From: Leptodactylus fallax
Taxonomy: Eukaryota; Chordata; Amphibia; Anura; Leptodactylidae
Direction of reading: 5' to 3'
DNA: 64,000 nucleotides
Assembly: GCA_947044405.1 (NCBI GenBank)
Contig: CAMRHE010000068.1
Coordinates: 622,001 to 686,000, forward strand
Shown here: positions 24,817 through 36,139 of the stretch, one piece after another
Numbering within the stretch: position 1 is the stretch's first letter
How the letters are laid out: each line of letters starts with the position of its first letter
Made by a program: the position numbers and the translations under genes
The notes under the pieces: model-generated
What the model was told of the DNA's origin: nothing
The model's database searches: none
Seen by the model: only the letters and a program-made list of their open reading frames with translations

Positions 24817-25250
24817 ACACATGGACGCTAAACCAAACCAAACCAAGCATGCATGTGTATAAGGGAGGAACAGCTGTCAGCCAGATCTGTAGGAACTCCA
24901 TGTCCCGACACTTGGAACATAATACTGCACCCATGGAAATCTGTACAACATGAACCCATAAAGCAGCCATGTGCATGAGGCCTAACCTTAGGAGGACGAG
25001 GAGCAAACAAAATACTAAGTCTCTTATAGTGCAATATTCAGGACATGTATGCTTGGCCAAACCGAGCATGCATGTGTTTTGGGAGTCATGAGGAATAGCT
25101 GTCAGCTGAATGAGCATTTGGCTGACTGCTATTGGAGGCGTATGGACCCCTTTATTCTGGTAATTGGGGTATGGGGGGCTACAGATCAGAGCTGACAGCT
25201 GTTCCTTCCTTATACACATGCATGCTTGGTTTGGTTTAGCGTCCATGTGT
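24817..25250. mobile_element. Foldback element with ~70-bp inverted ends
   Basis: Left end ACACATGGACGCTAAACCAA and right end TTGGTTTAGCGTCCATGTGT are inverted copies. The match continues over about 70 bp, with the right arm lacking one 5-bp caaac repeat. A third related motif (aaccgagcatgcatgtg) lies in the middle. Diverged relatives are at about 4,690-4,790 and 27,150-27,250. Non-coding. Confidence 0.75.
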
Positions 25251-25380
25251 TATGCCCCCTGCGGGGCATAATACCGTGTGCAGGGGCCACTATGGGGCAT
25301 AATACCGTGTGCATGGGCCACTAGGGAGCATAATACCATGTGCAGGGGTCGCTGCGGGCCGTAATACTGTGTGCAGGTCA
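25251..25380. repeat. Short minisatellite, ~35-bp unit
   Basis: Four imperfect copies of a unit with ggggcataataccgtgtgca, starting where the foldback element ends. Confidence 0.7.
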
Positions 25381-25565
25381 GCCTATAAAGAGGTCGGCGT
25401 CTTCAGTAACAAAGAAGATTTAAGAATGTTGTCATCCCTGTAGCAGGCACGATAAGCTTTAATAAAAATAGAGCGTGAGTTCAGTAATTCAGCCTCATAG
25501 ATTGGAGCCGATAAAGAGTCAATGGAGGTTTTATTGATTTACACCACTATATACATATACTGTAT

Positions 25566-25575
25566 ATAGACAGAC

Positions 25576-25606
<31 letters not shown>

Positions 25607-25635
25607 CAGATAGATAGATAGATAGATAGATAGAT
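25566..25635. repeat. (GATA)n microsatellite
   Basis: Tetranucleotide run with one GACA interruption. Confidence 0.9.
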
Positions 25636-26166
25636 CTCAACCTGGGAAAGCTCGGTGACAACCAATATGGCCACCATTTCCACCAGTCTGATCATTTGTG
25701 TCCCATGAAACTAACAATAACATTATAAGATTTGGTCATTAAAGGGATATTTTGGACTTATCACTTGATGTCGTATACACACACAGTAGGAGTATAAAAG
25801 ACATGTATTGCTCCTAGTTCTGGCCTCCTAATATTGAGAAGAGACACCTTATGCGCCCCTAAGGCTCCTTGGCCCAGGTGCGTCTGCATCTTCTGCTTCC
25901 CATCAAGTTACAACTCTCCTGGGATACAAAGGAAGAAAATGATGCATATGTATTAAAGAGACGCTGAACCCTGGATCTGAGAAGAAGAAAAAAATTTACT
26001 TTATTGGCACAAAAACAACATAAAATCAATTAAAAATGACAACTTAAAACCGACCCCCATGGGATCTAAGGGTGTATCAGGGGGTATAATGCTCCACCAA
26101 AGACACATGACATATAAAATCAAAGGTGATCAACAATAGGGCAATTTGCACCACAACTTCACACAT

Positions 26167-26483
26167 TTAGGTTAGGTTCACACGGTGGAAAATGAAGTTA
26201 AATCCCACTTCACATTCCGCCACCGTATTAGGCCGTGAGATCGCCACGACGAAATGCTGATGCATTCCATTGTGGTTTTCCTCTGCTGCTTAGGTCCAGA
26301 TGATTGGGCCTAATCGTCAGGGACTCCCGAGCCGCGGAATCTGCAGCAAGATCGAGCAGGACGCTGATTTTTTGCGCCTCCTGCTATAATCTCTGCCTCC
26401 CATTGACAGCAATGGGAAGCAGATTCGAAACGGAATCCACTCCCAAATCCATGGCAGATATGTACGTGTGAACCCAGCCTTAG
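26167..26483. mobile_element. MITE with 'ttcacac' ends
   Basis: The left TTAGGTTAGGTTCACACG and right CGTGTGAACCCAGCCTTAG ends are inverted with a few mismatches. The two overlapping minus-strand ORFs inside it are incidental. Confidence 0.6.
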
Positions 26484-26886
26484 AATATAGGGGCAGATGT
26501 AGGTTATTAACACACAGAGAGCCGCCTTCATACACTTTGGTATCCACACCCTTATTTTCAGGGTCCTCGGTTGCTCAATTTTTGATCACCTTTGATCCTG
26601 GGTTGAGCGTCTCTTTAATAGGTATGCATGTTTTTCTTGGATTGTTGTATTTATGCTAGCTTTGCATACATGAGATGATCCCCACTTGTCTAATATTCAG
26701 TGGTGCCCACTCACCTCTGTTGGGAACCCCATGGATAGGTTGATTGGAGCGGCGCTCCCTGCACACCACTTCCTCTTCACAGGCCATGTGACATCACGTT
26801 CATCAGTCACATGGCCTGTTCGTAGTTCGGACCCATTAAGTCTTAATTGATGGGTCATCGATTATTAAGACTGGAAAATCCCAACC

Positions 26887-28022
26887 CAACTTGGACATGG
26901 AGGTCTTAGGGCATTAAGGGAGTCTTTTATGGATACTGCTGGGGCTGATGAAATAAACTCATACTCCTCTCTTATGGTCCTCAAACACAAAAAAAGTTGT
27001 CAAAACCCCTACTAATATACAGTATATGGGGGCCTCTCCCCATGGCAGATATTGGGTAACAGAGAGATCGGGGGCAGTTGGATGTCTACATGCCCGATCC
27101 TTTGGTTCTCAGGAAGATACAGTAATCCGCCTCTAGAGAAGTCTGGCAGCAGTTTACTCTCTCCCCTCCACTGACAAGACATGTACACTCAGCTGGGCCA
27201 AGCATGCATATGTATGTAGAAATTGGGAGGAATAGCTTGGTCTGACAGTTTTTGAAGTTATTTGGTCACACACGGTATCATATTTGATGCAAAAACAATG
27301 ACGCATGTATTGCCGTTTTCCGACACCCCTACTGACCCCATTATGAGTCAATAGGGTTTGTTGGACTTCTCTTATGAATGACAACCACAACACAAGTGTG
27401 AACAGAGCCTTAAAGCTCATCACTCCAGGATCATTGGCTGCAGCCAAGAGGTACTCTTTTAGCTTTGTGTCTGACGGTTTGACCATGTCATCCTGTATAG
27501 TCTCTGGGTGTGACAGGTCTGCACGGACATCATCGGGGCCAGCATCAAAGTTCTGTAAACTACAGATCCAAAGATAGCGATGTGCTGACATCAAAGGGCG
27601 AGAGCTGTCTGCCATGATCAGGCCTGCCCGGCCCCGACAGCTTATCCTACACAGGAATTATTTTGTGCTGACACAGGATTTACACCGGAATATCCATATC
27701 ATAGGAATGGGGAGTGTGCTGGACCCCTGGGGGGCAGCGTACACATCTGGGGTTACGTCAGGGTCCTAAAATCAGGAGGTGAATGCATACAAGCAGAAAT
27801 TCAAATAGTATGGGGCAATGTGTCCCAGCAGTACAGAGTATTTCAGGACAGAAGGGTTATATGCATTATGACTAGCTATATAACTTGTGTTCAATTGACA
27901 GGTGTAGTGGCAGCTGAGATGTAAAGGGACAACTGGCAGAGTATATAGGCATGGCCATGGGGTTAGGTGCCCCCGAGAGCCCAAAAAATACACATGAACA
28001 AGCTTAACATGTCCACACGTAT
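26887..28022. other. Intergenic DNA with repeat fragments
   Basis: A diverged relative of the 24,817 foldback lies at about 27,150-27,250 and a partial family-A MITE sits just upstream (26,700-26,887). The minus-strand ORF at 27,154-27,615 runs through these repeats and is not called. Confidence 0.4.
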
Positions 28023-28391
28023 TTAAAGGGGATTTTCAGGACTTAGGATATCCTTAGGATAGGTCATCATGGGTTCGACACCTGAGACCCCCATGGATTA
28101 CCTGTTTGAAAAGTCCAAGGCAATGTGACATCACATTCATCGGTCGCATGGCCTGTTCACAGCTCAGTCCCATTAAAGTGAATGGGCTGAGCTGCAATAC
28201 CAAGCACAACCACTATACAATGTATGGCGCTGTGCTTAGTAAGTAGTGAAATGACCACAGTGTGCACACCAGGATGCTGTGGTCTCTTCAGTCAGCTGAT
28301 TTATGGGGCTTGGTGGATGTCAGACCTTCATTTATCTTCAATTGACAACCTATTCTAAGGATAGGTCATCAATTATTAAGTCTGGAAACCT
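28023..28391. mobile_element. TTAA-type MITE, family A
   Basis: The left end is TTAAAGGGGATTTTCAGGAC. The right end decays at 'aagtctggaaacctgg'. The interior shows the family core gtgaatgggctgagctgcaa and tatacaatgtatggcgctgt. Confidence 0.65.
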
Positions 28392-29218
28392 GGACTCTAG
28401 ATGGGTGCAGAAGCTGTAACTATAGGGGCTCTGGAGCATCAGGGGGCCCAGAGGGTCCCATTTTCCATAGGAGGATACATGATAATTTGGGTCCTGTTGT
28501 AAATTTTGTACTGGACCCAGAAAATTCAAGTTACCCCCCTGGGAGTCTCTGGGTAATTTGCCAACCAATCTCATGTTGCTGCAGGTTGCCTTTAAGGTTA
28601 GAGGTTCAGGCTGCTGTTCTATCCTTCCTCCATGCTTTACACTGCAGCTATACTTGTTCCATTTGATACTGTAGCACCAACTCAGCACGGAATCTTGGCA
28701 TTGAGAGCTGATTTCTATTAGGCTGTGTTCACATGTGCACTGGGTGTCCATATCACAGATATCAGTAGCTCTAAATGAACTGCTCACTGCCAGCTACTGT
28801 CCTCTGTTATCAGCCATTAGAGCTTCAAAGCTCCATCATGTGTCCAGATCTGCTGGGGCCAAACCTCCTCCCTATCATCAGACCATTATCTATGATAATG
28901 CCATCAAATCTCGGCCCATTTACATAGATAGCTGGCAGGGCCCATGGTGAGACTGTCAGCTATCTGTAGCCATGGGCTGTGCAGCATATCAAGGGTTAAA
29001 ATCAGTGAACTAGTCCTCCATGTATATGTATGGCAGAAGATAAGGATAGATAATGGAATATACTCCAGTGCTGCGGAAAAGCTGGGTGACAACTGGTATG
29101 GCCACCCACACAGTGCTTGTCATTCAGCTTTCCAAGAATCCTGATAAGTAAAGCTTTGTAGTTTGGTTGAATTCATCATGCACGCGCCAACTCTCCTGAA
29201 ACGTTCTGGAAGCTTCTA

Positions 29219-30785
29219 CAGTCATGGCCAAAAGTTTTGAGAATGACACAAATATTCTATTTTCACATGATCTGCTGCCCTCTGGTTTTTATGTGTGTTT
29301 GTCAGATGTTTTTATCACATACAGAAATAGAATTGCATTCATATTATGAGTAACAGAAGCTTATATTGACAGTTAGAATGAGTTAATGCAGCAAGTCAAT
29401 ATTTGCAGGGTTGACCCTTCTTCTTCAGGACCACTGCAATTCTCCCTGGCATGCTCTCAATCAACTTCTGGACCAAATCCTGACTGATAGCAGTCCATTC
29501 TTGCAGAATCAATGCTTTCATTTTGTCTGAATTTGTTGGTTTTTGTTTGTCCACCCGTCTCTTGATGATTGACCACAAGTTCTCAATGGGATTAAGATCT
29601 GGGGAGTTTCCAGGCCATGGACCCAAAATCTCTATGTTTTGTTCCCTGAGCCATTTAGTTATCACCTTTGCTTTATGGCAAGGTGCTCCATCATGCTGGA
29701 AAAGGCATTGTTGAGCGCCAAACTGCTCTTGGACGGTTGGGAGAAGTTGCTCTTGGAGGACATTCTGGTACCATTCTTTATTCATGGCTGTGTTTTTAGG
29801 CAAGACTGTGAGAGAGCCGATTCCCTTGGCTGAGAAGCAACCCCACACATGAATGGTTTCAGGATGCTTTACAGTTGGCATGAGACAAGACTGGTGGTAG
29901 CGCTCACCTCTTCTTCTCCAAATAAGCTGTTTTCCAGATGTTCCAAACAATCGAAAAGGGGATTCATCAGAGAAAATGACTTTACCCCAGTCCTCAGCAG
30001 TCCACTCCCTGTACCTTTTGCAGAATATCAGTCTGTCCCTGATGTTTTTTCTGGAGAGAAGTGGCTTCTTTGCTGCCCTCCTTGAGACCAGGCCTTGCTC
30101 CAAGAGTCTCCGCCTCACAGTGCGTGCAGATGCACTCACACCTGCCTGCTGCCATTCCTCAGCAAGCTCTGCACTGCTGGTAGCCCGATCCCGCAGCTGA
30201 AACACTTTTAAGAGACGGTCCTGCCGCTTGCTGGTCTTTCTTGGGCGCCCTGGAGCCTTTTTGGCACCAATGGAACCTCTCTCCTTGAAGTTCTTGATGA
30301 TGCGATAGATTGTTGACTGAGGTGCAATCTTTCTAGCTGCAATACTCTTCCCAGTTAGGCCATTTTTGTGCAGTGCAATGATGACTGCACGTGTTTCTTT
30401 AGAGATAACCATGGTTAACAGAAGAGAAACAATGATGGCAAGCACCAGCCTCCTTTTAAAGTGTCCAGTGGTGTCATTCTTACTTAATCATGACAGATTG
30501 ATCTCCAGCCCTGTCCTCATCAACACCCACACCTGTGTTAATGGAGCAATCACTGAAACGATGTTAGGTGGTCCTTTTAAGGCAGGGCTGCAATGATGTT
30601 GAAATGTGTTTTGGGGGATAAAGTTCATTTTCTAGGCAAATATTGACTTTGCAAGTAATTGCTGTTAAGCTGATCACTCTTTATAACATTCTGGAGAATA
30701 TGCAAATTGCCATTAGAAAAACTGAAGCAGTAGACTTTGTAAAAATTAATATTTGTATCATTCTCAAAACTTTTGGCCATGACTG
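29219..30785 (-). mobile_element. Complete Tc1/mariner transposon, 1,567 bp
   Basis: The ends read CAGTCATGGCCAAAAGTTTT and its inverted copy, with one mismatch across about 38 bp, and are flanked on both sides by TA (29,217-29,218 and 30,786-30,787), the Tc1 target duplication. A second pair of inner inverted motifs (gcaagtcaatatttgc at 29,391 and its partner at 30,636-30,651) gives an IR/DR-like layout with ends of about 150-190 bp. The transposase frame fills most of the interior. It lies between LMO2 and FBXO3 and shows no internal decay. Confidence 0.92.
29396..30412 (-). CDS. Tc1/mariner transposase, DD35E type, intact frame
   Basis: Cut-and-paste transposase, 338 aa from the ATG giving MVISKETRAV; an in-frame upstream ATG would add 11 residues. 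The N-terminus has a paired-like helix-turn-helix DNA-binding region (about 1-110) with a GRPRKT AT-hook-like/NLS stretch near residue 68. The catalytic domain shows Asp in VIFSDESPF, Asp in FQHDGAPCH and Glu in LNPIENLW. By direct count 35 residues separate the second Asp from the Glu, unlike the 34 of classical Tc1 and as in the family published as Traveler (DD35E). No stop or frameshift was seen, so it may be functional or very recently active. Confidence 0.9.
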   Translation of the reverse strand: MVISKETRAVIIALHKNGLTGKSIAARKIAPQSTIYRIIKNFKERGSIGAKKAPGRPRKTSKRQDRLLKVFQLRDRATSSAELAEEWQQAGVSASARTVRRRLLEQGLVSRRAAKKPLLSRKNIRDRLIFCKRYREWTAEDWGKVIFSDESPFRLFGTSGKQLIWRRRGERYHQSCLMPTVKHPETIHVWGCFSAKGIGSLTVLPKNTAMNKEWYQNVLQEQLLPTVQEQFGAQQCLFQHDGAPCHKAKVITKWLREQNIEILGPWPGNSPDLNPIENLWSIIKRRVDKQKPTNSDKMKALILQEWTAISQDLVQKLIESMPGRIAVVLKKKGQPCKY

Positions 30786-31089
30786 TAGATAAAAATGGAG
30801 ACCTCCTTGTGGTATGTTCCATCACATCCGCCATGGCCCTAGCTTAGGGCTACATGCACACGACCGGAGCGGGTTTTAGTGTCGGCAAATTCGGGTCTGT
30901 AAGAAAATGAGACGGAGGGTATATGGGGGAGATCTGTGTGCCGCTCGTGACCCCCATGGACCCATACATTTAATCAATAATCCCTGGCCTCAAAATGGAC
31001 AGGATTAGGAAAACTCTGCAGACTTTCTGTGAAAAGTGCTGCGGGAAAAACCGCAATATGCTGCAGCCCGCTACGTGGGGCCTTAACCT
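30786..31089. other. MITE-like foldback fragment
   Basis: Runs from about 'gcttagggctacatgcacac' to 'gtggggccttaaccttag'. The ends are imperfectly inverted. Non-coding. Confidence 0.35.
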
Positions 31090-31575
31090 TAGGGTGTATT
31101 CACACCGTGCAGTTAAAGAAGCATTGCAAAAAAAAGCTGCATGCCGTTTTGAAGCAGTTTTTGGTGTAGTGTCTTAATTATTCAGGCTTGACTTCACCCA
31201 TAAAATCACACTACACCAAAAACAGTGTCTAAACTATATGCAATTTTTTCCAGTGCTTTTTTAAACTGCACCGCGTGAATGCTCCCGAAGGCCAAAACTC
31301 CCTTTGTATGGCTAAAGATTGCCATTTCGCCCTGCGACTCCTTCACTATTGTAAGTAAATGGAGTCTCATTGTGACCGCGATGGTGCTGCAACTTCTAGT
31401 TGCAAAAATAAAACTGCAGAGCTCGCTCTTTTTGTGAGTAGAAGTCTCAGTCGCAGCAGCCTCAGGATCGCAACGTGATTCCATTGACTTAGATCAGTGA
31501 AGGAGTCGCAGGGTGACATGGCGATCTTCGGTGGTGCAGGAGTCGTGGCCATAGTCGCCATGTAGCCCAAACCTT
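31090..31575. mobile_element. Two adjacent palindromic MITE-like repeats
   Basis: The first, about 31,090-31,285, pairs 'gtattcacaccgtgcagtt' with 'aactgcaccgcgtgaatgc'. The second, about 31,290-31,580, pairs ccctgcgactccttcactat with a later tgaaggagtcgcagggtgac. Relatives are at 39,665-39,845 and 53,483-54,003. Confidence 0.55.
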
Positions 31576-32229
31576 AGCACAAGTGTGACTCTGCACAGCT
31601 GCGCTCCTAGACTGCCATCTAGAGGTAGCATTGAAAAATACAGCACCAGATTCAGGTTTTGGATTACCAGACCCAGGTGACACATCCTGCAGAAAGCCTG
31701 CAGCTGTTTTATTGTAGATTTTCAGATTCCAAAACTACAACTCCCAGCATGGACTTACTATACAGCAAAGCTCCGATGGGGGAACAATGTGACATGCACC
31801 ACCCCGCTGCCTCTGTATAGTCTCTGCAGATCCTGCCCCGTGGATTATTGTCACATGCCTCCTTGGGCCTTATTCACACCTCCGTTTTTCACCAAGGATC
31901 CATTGTATTGAAGGATTGTAGTCAGACATTGGTTTTTTTCTTGACGGATTTGTGAAAATGGATAAAAATAGGACAAATCATTCCGCAATTTCAATGGCGG
32001 GTTCATAAAGATTCGGAGCTGGTGTAGATTTCTGTCAATTACACAACAAAAAGTGGCGGAAATGATGGCGAAGGTGGTGCAGGCGATGGCTCCGCCCACA
32101 ACTACTTTGAGGATAGCGGTGAGGCGGGCGCAAAAGTACATCATGTGACTACTTTAGTTGAAAATCACCAATTTTTGACAATTTTATGTTAGAAAAACTG
32201 GCATAAAACGATAAAGGGGTCGTCGGGGG

Positions 32230-32511
32230 AGTTTAAATTCACTTACCTGATCCAGCAGACTCGTGATGATGGTTTCGTCCCGACCTCTGGGTCACATGAT
32301 CGTAAGCAGTGCTTCCTTCCCCAATCTCTCATAGTCAGCTTGCCCCCATAGTACAGGTACTACCTTACTACCTACCTACTAACTACCTGTGAGATCAGAG
32401 GAGGCGGAGTGACCTAGGGGGCGGAGCACTGCTGAGGATCACATGATCCAGGTGTCGGGACGAGGTTCCATCCTCACGAGTCTGCCGGGTCAGGTAAGTG
32501 AATTTAAACTT
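32230..32511. mobile_element. Palindromic MITE-like element
   Basis: gtttaaattcacttacctga on the left is matched by tcaggtaagtgaatttaaac on the right. The complementarity extends inward through 'cagactcgtgatgatgg'. The sequence between is non-coding. Confidence 0.65.
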
Positions 32512-33039
32512 CCAGTTGATCAGATACAAAACCAGATGTGTGAATACGGCCATATAATATCATGAGTTTTAAACGGCCGAATGTGAATAAGGCCCAAAAC
32601 GCAGCGACATGTTCTAACGTCCGTAAAAGCCCCAAAGCCTAACACTTCCCTCCTGCGATGTACCTCCATTTTCTGCGCCGACGGGCCTGAGACGGCGACT
32701 ATTTTTGTAATTTTTCAAAAAGCCACATTTGATAAATCCAGCGTACGCTATTGTCATAAAACGTACATTTGCCACAAAAAATTCTCTACTTTACAATTTT
32801 TTGATGCCAGAATTTTTCCGTGCTGCGTTTATAAATGACCCCCAAAGTATTTGCACCATTGGGTGTGTTGGTACAAGACGTATACATGTGGTATCTGCCA
32901 CCTATAGGGTCCCATATACTGCAGGAGCTAATATATACACTAAGGGGTCAGCCTTAGAAATCCTGGACAATCCCTTTAATTAAACACCTAGCAAGGCTTG
33001 ATGGGAGTTGTAGTCTGACCATAGCAGGAGACTACAGGT

Positions 33040-33393
33040 GACCTAGGAATGTCTCCGCCCCCTACACCTCCCCTCAGGGGCGTGTCCTCTTCGTCTAGTA
33101 GAAAGGGGAGGGGGTTAATCACACGCCATATTAGGAATACTGAGGGGCGGGGATTCGCTTCACCTTCCTGATGTATAACCTGGAAGGGGCGTGGTAACAG
33201 TTCGCAGTGGGCGTCGTCTATCAGTGCCAAGGAGAGTGGATTTTGTCACCTGCCAAAAAAGGAGTTCCGGGCGTGGCTTTGATCCGCTGTTAATGTTATG
33301 AGCCCCGGATGGGGCGTGGCCTTGGCTGCAGAGGGGCGTTGTTTGTCTGTGGGAAGGGGAGGAGTCGCGCCTGTTCAGCTGGTCGCCTCCAAG
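33040..33393 (+). promoter_or_regulatory. FBXO3 promoter region, GC-rich and TATA-less
   Basis: Repeated GC-box-like 'ggggcgtgg' strings (near 33,185 and 33,310) and a local rise in CpG mark a housekeeping-type promoter just 5' of the FBXO3 ATG. The ATG is embedded in CAAGATGGCGG, a classical YY1 site that doubles as the translation start. Confidence 0.6.
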
Positions 33394-35953
33394 ATGGCGG
33401 GGACCAACGAGCTGGGTCTGGCGGATCTGCCGTCCGATCCGCTGCTGCTGATCCTGTCTTATCTGGACTTCCGGGACCTGCTCAGGTATTAGTGCGCCCC
33501 CTGCCCGCTGTGTGGCCCTCAGTGTATGCGCTGCTCCTGACACCCTGCACCCCAGCCCCGTCTGCAGTGGTTGTCAGCCCCGGGTCCTGCAGGTCTGGGG
33601 TGTTTTACCATAGAGGGGAGTGATGGTAATTGGTGACTGGCCATAAGTGGCGAATGGTAATGATGGTGGATGAGAAGGAGCGCAATTTATAAAATGTCGC
33701 CCTAATCGGTGACCCAGTAGTTAAAAAATAAAGAGGTACGAGAATGACGGTCGGGTCTGGGGTGAGAGTCACGCCTTTGTCGCGTATAAATCGCCTACGG
33801 TATATTGGGATGTGGTTATCAGGATGTAGCTGTAAGTCTCTGTTCACACCTGCATCGTGGATTCTGCTTTTAATGCTATGCCAGACCCAAGTGTTGCCAG
33901 ATGACACCATGACGGCAAGAATAGCGATATATGATGACGCCGTCATGGAAACCTCGACAAAAAGCGACAACGCAGATGTAAACAAATGCTGCAGAACATC
34001 ATAATACACGCCTCGGCTGCTGCAGAACATCATAATACACGCCTCGGCTGCTGCAGAACATCATAATACACGCCTGGGCTGCTGCAGAACATCATAATAC
34101 ACGCCTGGGCTGCTGCAGAACATCATAATACAGGCCTCGGCTGCTGCAGAACATCATAATACACGCCTCGGCTGCTGCAGAACATCATAATACAGGCCTC
34201 GGCTGCTGCAGAACATCATAATACACGCCTCGGCTGCTGCAGAACATCACAACACACGCCTTGGCTGCTGCAGAACATCATAATACACGCCTGGGCTGCT
34301 GCAGAACATCATAATACACGCCTCGGCTGCTGCAGAACATCATAATACACGCCTGGGCTGCTGCAGAACATCATAATACACGCCTCGGCTGCTGCAGAAC
34401 ATCATAATACACGCCTCGGCTGCTGCAGAACATCATAATACACGCCTCGGCTGCTGCAGAACATTATAATAAATGCCTCGGCTGCTGCAGAACATCATAA
34501 TAAACACCTGGGCTGCTGCGGAACCTCATAATATGCAGATCATCAGCTGCAGAACCTTATTATACGTACTTCAGCTGCTGAAGAACATCTTTATGAACAG
34601 AATGTGAGCATTTCATATCAGGCAGTCATGCATAGTTTCTACATTAGGAGGTTCTGCAGCAGCTGAGGTTTCTTTGTCTTCATCTGACACGTCACTGCTG
34701 ACTATTTGCAGGTTACCATGGATATCAGTGTTCAGTCTGTGACTTGTGTGGCTGCGCTGCTTCCTCTGGAGCGATACATACAGCAGCCGTCCACCCTGGC
34801 TATTAGAGGAGGGTCTCAGGTGGATGACCTCTATGGGAAGGGGATGTCTGACATTAGGTATTTCTAAAAACTGCCGCACCCTTGGCCAGGGACTGTCGAG
34901 TGATCAGGGCTGAGCTGCAATACCAGTCACCGCCTGTGGACAAAGGGGGGCACTGTCTCTGATATTCCTTTTTCTCCTGCTGTAGACTCCTCTCTATTTG
35001 CTGTGTCACTGTTATTATATGTATCCTCCATGCTGTACCCCGGCTGGCACATGAAGCAGGGAGATAATCATGTCATGTGTAGTTATCCTAGAGGCGGCCG
35101 CTGCTATCTCCTGCGGGCAGACCCTGGCAGCAGTAAACAGCCCCGTCTATCACAGCTTCTTCCCTCTCTCTGGCCCCATTCCATCTCTTCAGGCCCAGTG
35201 TTTACCGACCTCGTGGGCCTGAAGTGGAGCAATCTATTACACGTCACTTATATAGTTATCTGCTTATTACATGTCCTATCCCAAAACCTGCCATGTGGGT
35301 GCCGCAACGGCAATACTGCCGGGGGGTGTGGGTGCCACCTGGGCAATACTGCCGGGGGTGTGGGTGCCACCTGGGCAATACTGCCGGGGGTGTGGGTGCC
35401 AACTGGGCAATACTGCCGGGGGGTGTGGGTTCCGCCTGGGCAATACTGCCGGGGGTGTGGGTGCCACCTGGGCAATACTGCCGGGGGTGTGGGTGCTGCA
35501 AGGGCAATACTGCCGGGGGTGTGGGTGCCACCTGAGCAATACTGCCGGGGGTTTGGGTGCTGCAAGGGCAATACTGCCGGGGGTGTGGGTGCCACCTGAG
35601 CAATACTGCCGGGGGAGTGGGTGCCACCTGGGCAATACTGCCGGGGGGTGTGTGTTCCGCCTAGTGAGTACAGCGAGTGTGGTTGCCCCCAGTACACACC
35701 TTTACTATGGTTTGCAGCAATGTGGAGCTCATAATTCTTCAGCAATTCCTCTCAACCACCACCAGACATGCACTCTCGGTCTGACGTACTGCTGACAGAA
35801 AGTATGCCGCTTGTCAAGCACCTCTGGCGATGTCTCATCTCCTGGTGGAACAAAGGATTGAGGATGATAAGATCCAGCATGCCCAATCCTTCTTTCCCAC
35901 AAGGGGGTGGGGGGGTCCCCCCAAAAGGGGGGGGGGGGGGGGGGGGGTGTGGT

Positions 35954-35991
<38 letters not shown>

Positions 35992-36093
35992 AAGGAGGGG
36001 GGGGGGGGGGGGGCGGGGGGGGGGGGGGGGGGGGGGGGGGGGTGGGGGGCACCCCCCCCTCAAGGGGGGGGTGGAACCTCACAAAAAGGGGGC

Positions 36094-36139
<46 letters not shown>

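Noticed and set aside
27154..27615. Minus-strand 153-codon frame
   Set aside because: Overlaps repeat fragments of the foldback family and has no domain or splice support.
35003..35795. Several 100-198-codon frames on both strands
   Set aside because: They run through the 32-33-bp minisatellite in FBXO3 intron 1.
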